Part shown: positions 5,874-5,998 of the stretch, piece after piece
How positions within the stretch are numbered: the stretch's first letter is position 1
Layout: every line of letters begins with the position of its first letter
DNA from: an uncultured Actinomycetes bacterium
Lineage (GTDB): Bacteria; Actinomycetota; Actinomycetes; S36-B12
Length of the DNA stretch: 5,998 bases
NCBI GenBank assembly: GCA_903918595.1
Contig: CAIXFB010000075.1
Span: 1-5,998, forward strand
Reading direction: 5' to 3'
Program-made: the position numbers and the translations under genes
The notes under the pieces: model-generated
The model's input: the letters and a program-made list of their open reading frames with translations, nothing else
Told to the model about the DNA's origin: nothing
The model's database searches: none

Positions 5874-5998
5874 ATGAGTCGATCCAGTCGTCTCGCCCGG
5901 GCTGGTGCGGTCACCGCCGTAGCCCTCGTACTTCCCCTTGGCCTTGCTGCCGCTCCGGCATTTGCTGCTGAGGATGCAGTTGTGTCGGTTCTGCACGC
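5874..5998 (+). CDS. Secreted protein with signal peptide, probable DUF4397-domain protein, N-terminal part
   Basis: Forty-one complete codons lie before the right edge. The start is an ATG with GGAGGT at 5864-5869, 4 bases upstream, a strong ribosome site. Residues 1-31 are a clear Sec-type signal peptide: basic head (R3, R6, R9), hydrophobic core about 12-26, and APAFA before a probable cut at A31/A32. The mature protein would begin AEDAVVSVLHA, which resembles the start of actinobacterial DUF4397 proteins, where a VxVLHA-type strand opens the domain. That match rests on about ten residues from memory, so the family is tentative; secretion or surface location is much safer. No lipobox cysteine is present, so it is not a lipoprotein. 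It reads the same way as the decarboxylase but is 97 bases away, probably a separate transcription unit. Confidence 0.75.
   Translation, partial: MSRSSRLARAGAVTAVALVLPLGLAAAPAFAAEDAVVSVLH

Overview
The window looks like a chromosomal segment of an actinobacterium (Actinomycetota). Base composition is moderately GC-rich, two or three genes start with GTG, and the left-hand gene pair is an arrangement best known from mycobacteria and other actinomycetes. Two start codons also have the TAnnnT-then-ATG layout typical of actinobacterial leaderless transcripts. I cannot place it below phylum level. No RNA genes, insertion sequences, CRISPR arrays or phage genes are visible, and coding density is very high.

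Left part, minus strand (1-1691): a two-gene operon reading leftward out of the window. A FAD-linked oxidoreductase of the DHCR24-like family (273-1691) is followed, through a 4-base GTGA overlap, by the first 92 codons of a cyclopropane-fatty-acid-synthase-type SAM methyltransferase. This pairing resembles mycobacterial Rv3719/Rv3720. In related pairs the methyltransferase adds a methylene to C10 of oleoyl chains and the flavoprotein reduces it, giving 10-methyl branched (tuberculostearic-type) fatty acids. That product is an inference here.

Middle and right part, plus strand (1749-5776): a compact run of four genes starts only 57 bases from the divergent flavoprotein gene. They encode a single-pass membrane protein of unknown function (196 aa), a four-helix membrane protein (132 aa), a CPA1/NhaP-type Na+/H+ antiporter (527 aa) and a short PLP-dependent Orn/Lys/Arg decarboxylase-family enzyme (473 aa). 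Gaps are 6, 2 and 24 bases. The second and fourth genes lack a Shine-Dalgarno sequence, and each is preceded by the same hexamer, TAGCCT, 8 and 6 bases before ATG. This suggests internal promoters giving leaderless transcripts. Antiport and amino-acid decarboxylation are both ways of handling protons, so the run may form a pH or ion homeostasis unit, but co-location is the only support.

Right edge (5777-5998): a 97-base intergenic stretch with a T-rich start and a small imperfect hairpin, then the first 41 codons of a secreted protein with a clear signal peptide and a mature start resembling DUF4397 proteins.

Nothing here is convincingly a new biological system. The points most worth checking are the two unrecognised membrane proteins beside the antiporter, the repeated TAGCCT leaderless-start layout, and a 13-base palindrome over the decarboxylase start codon.
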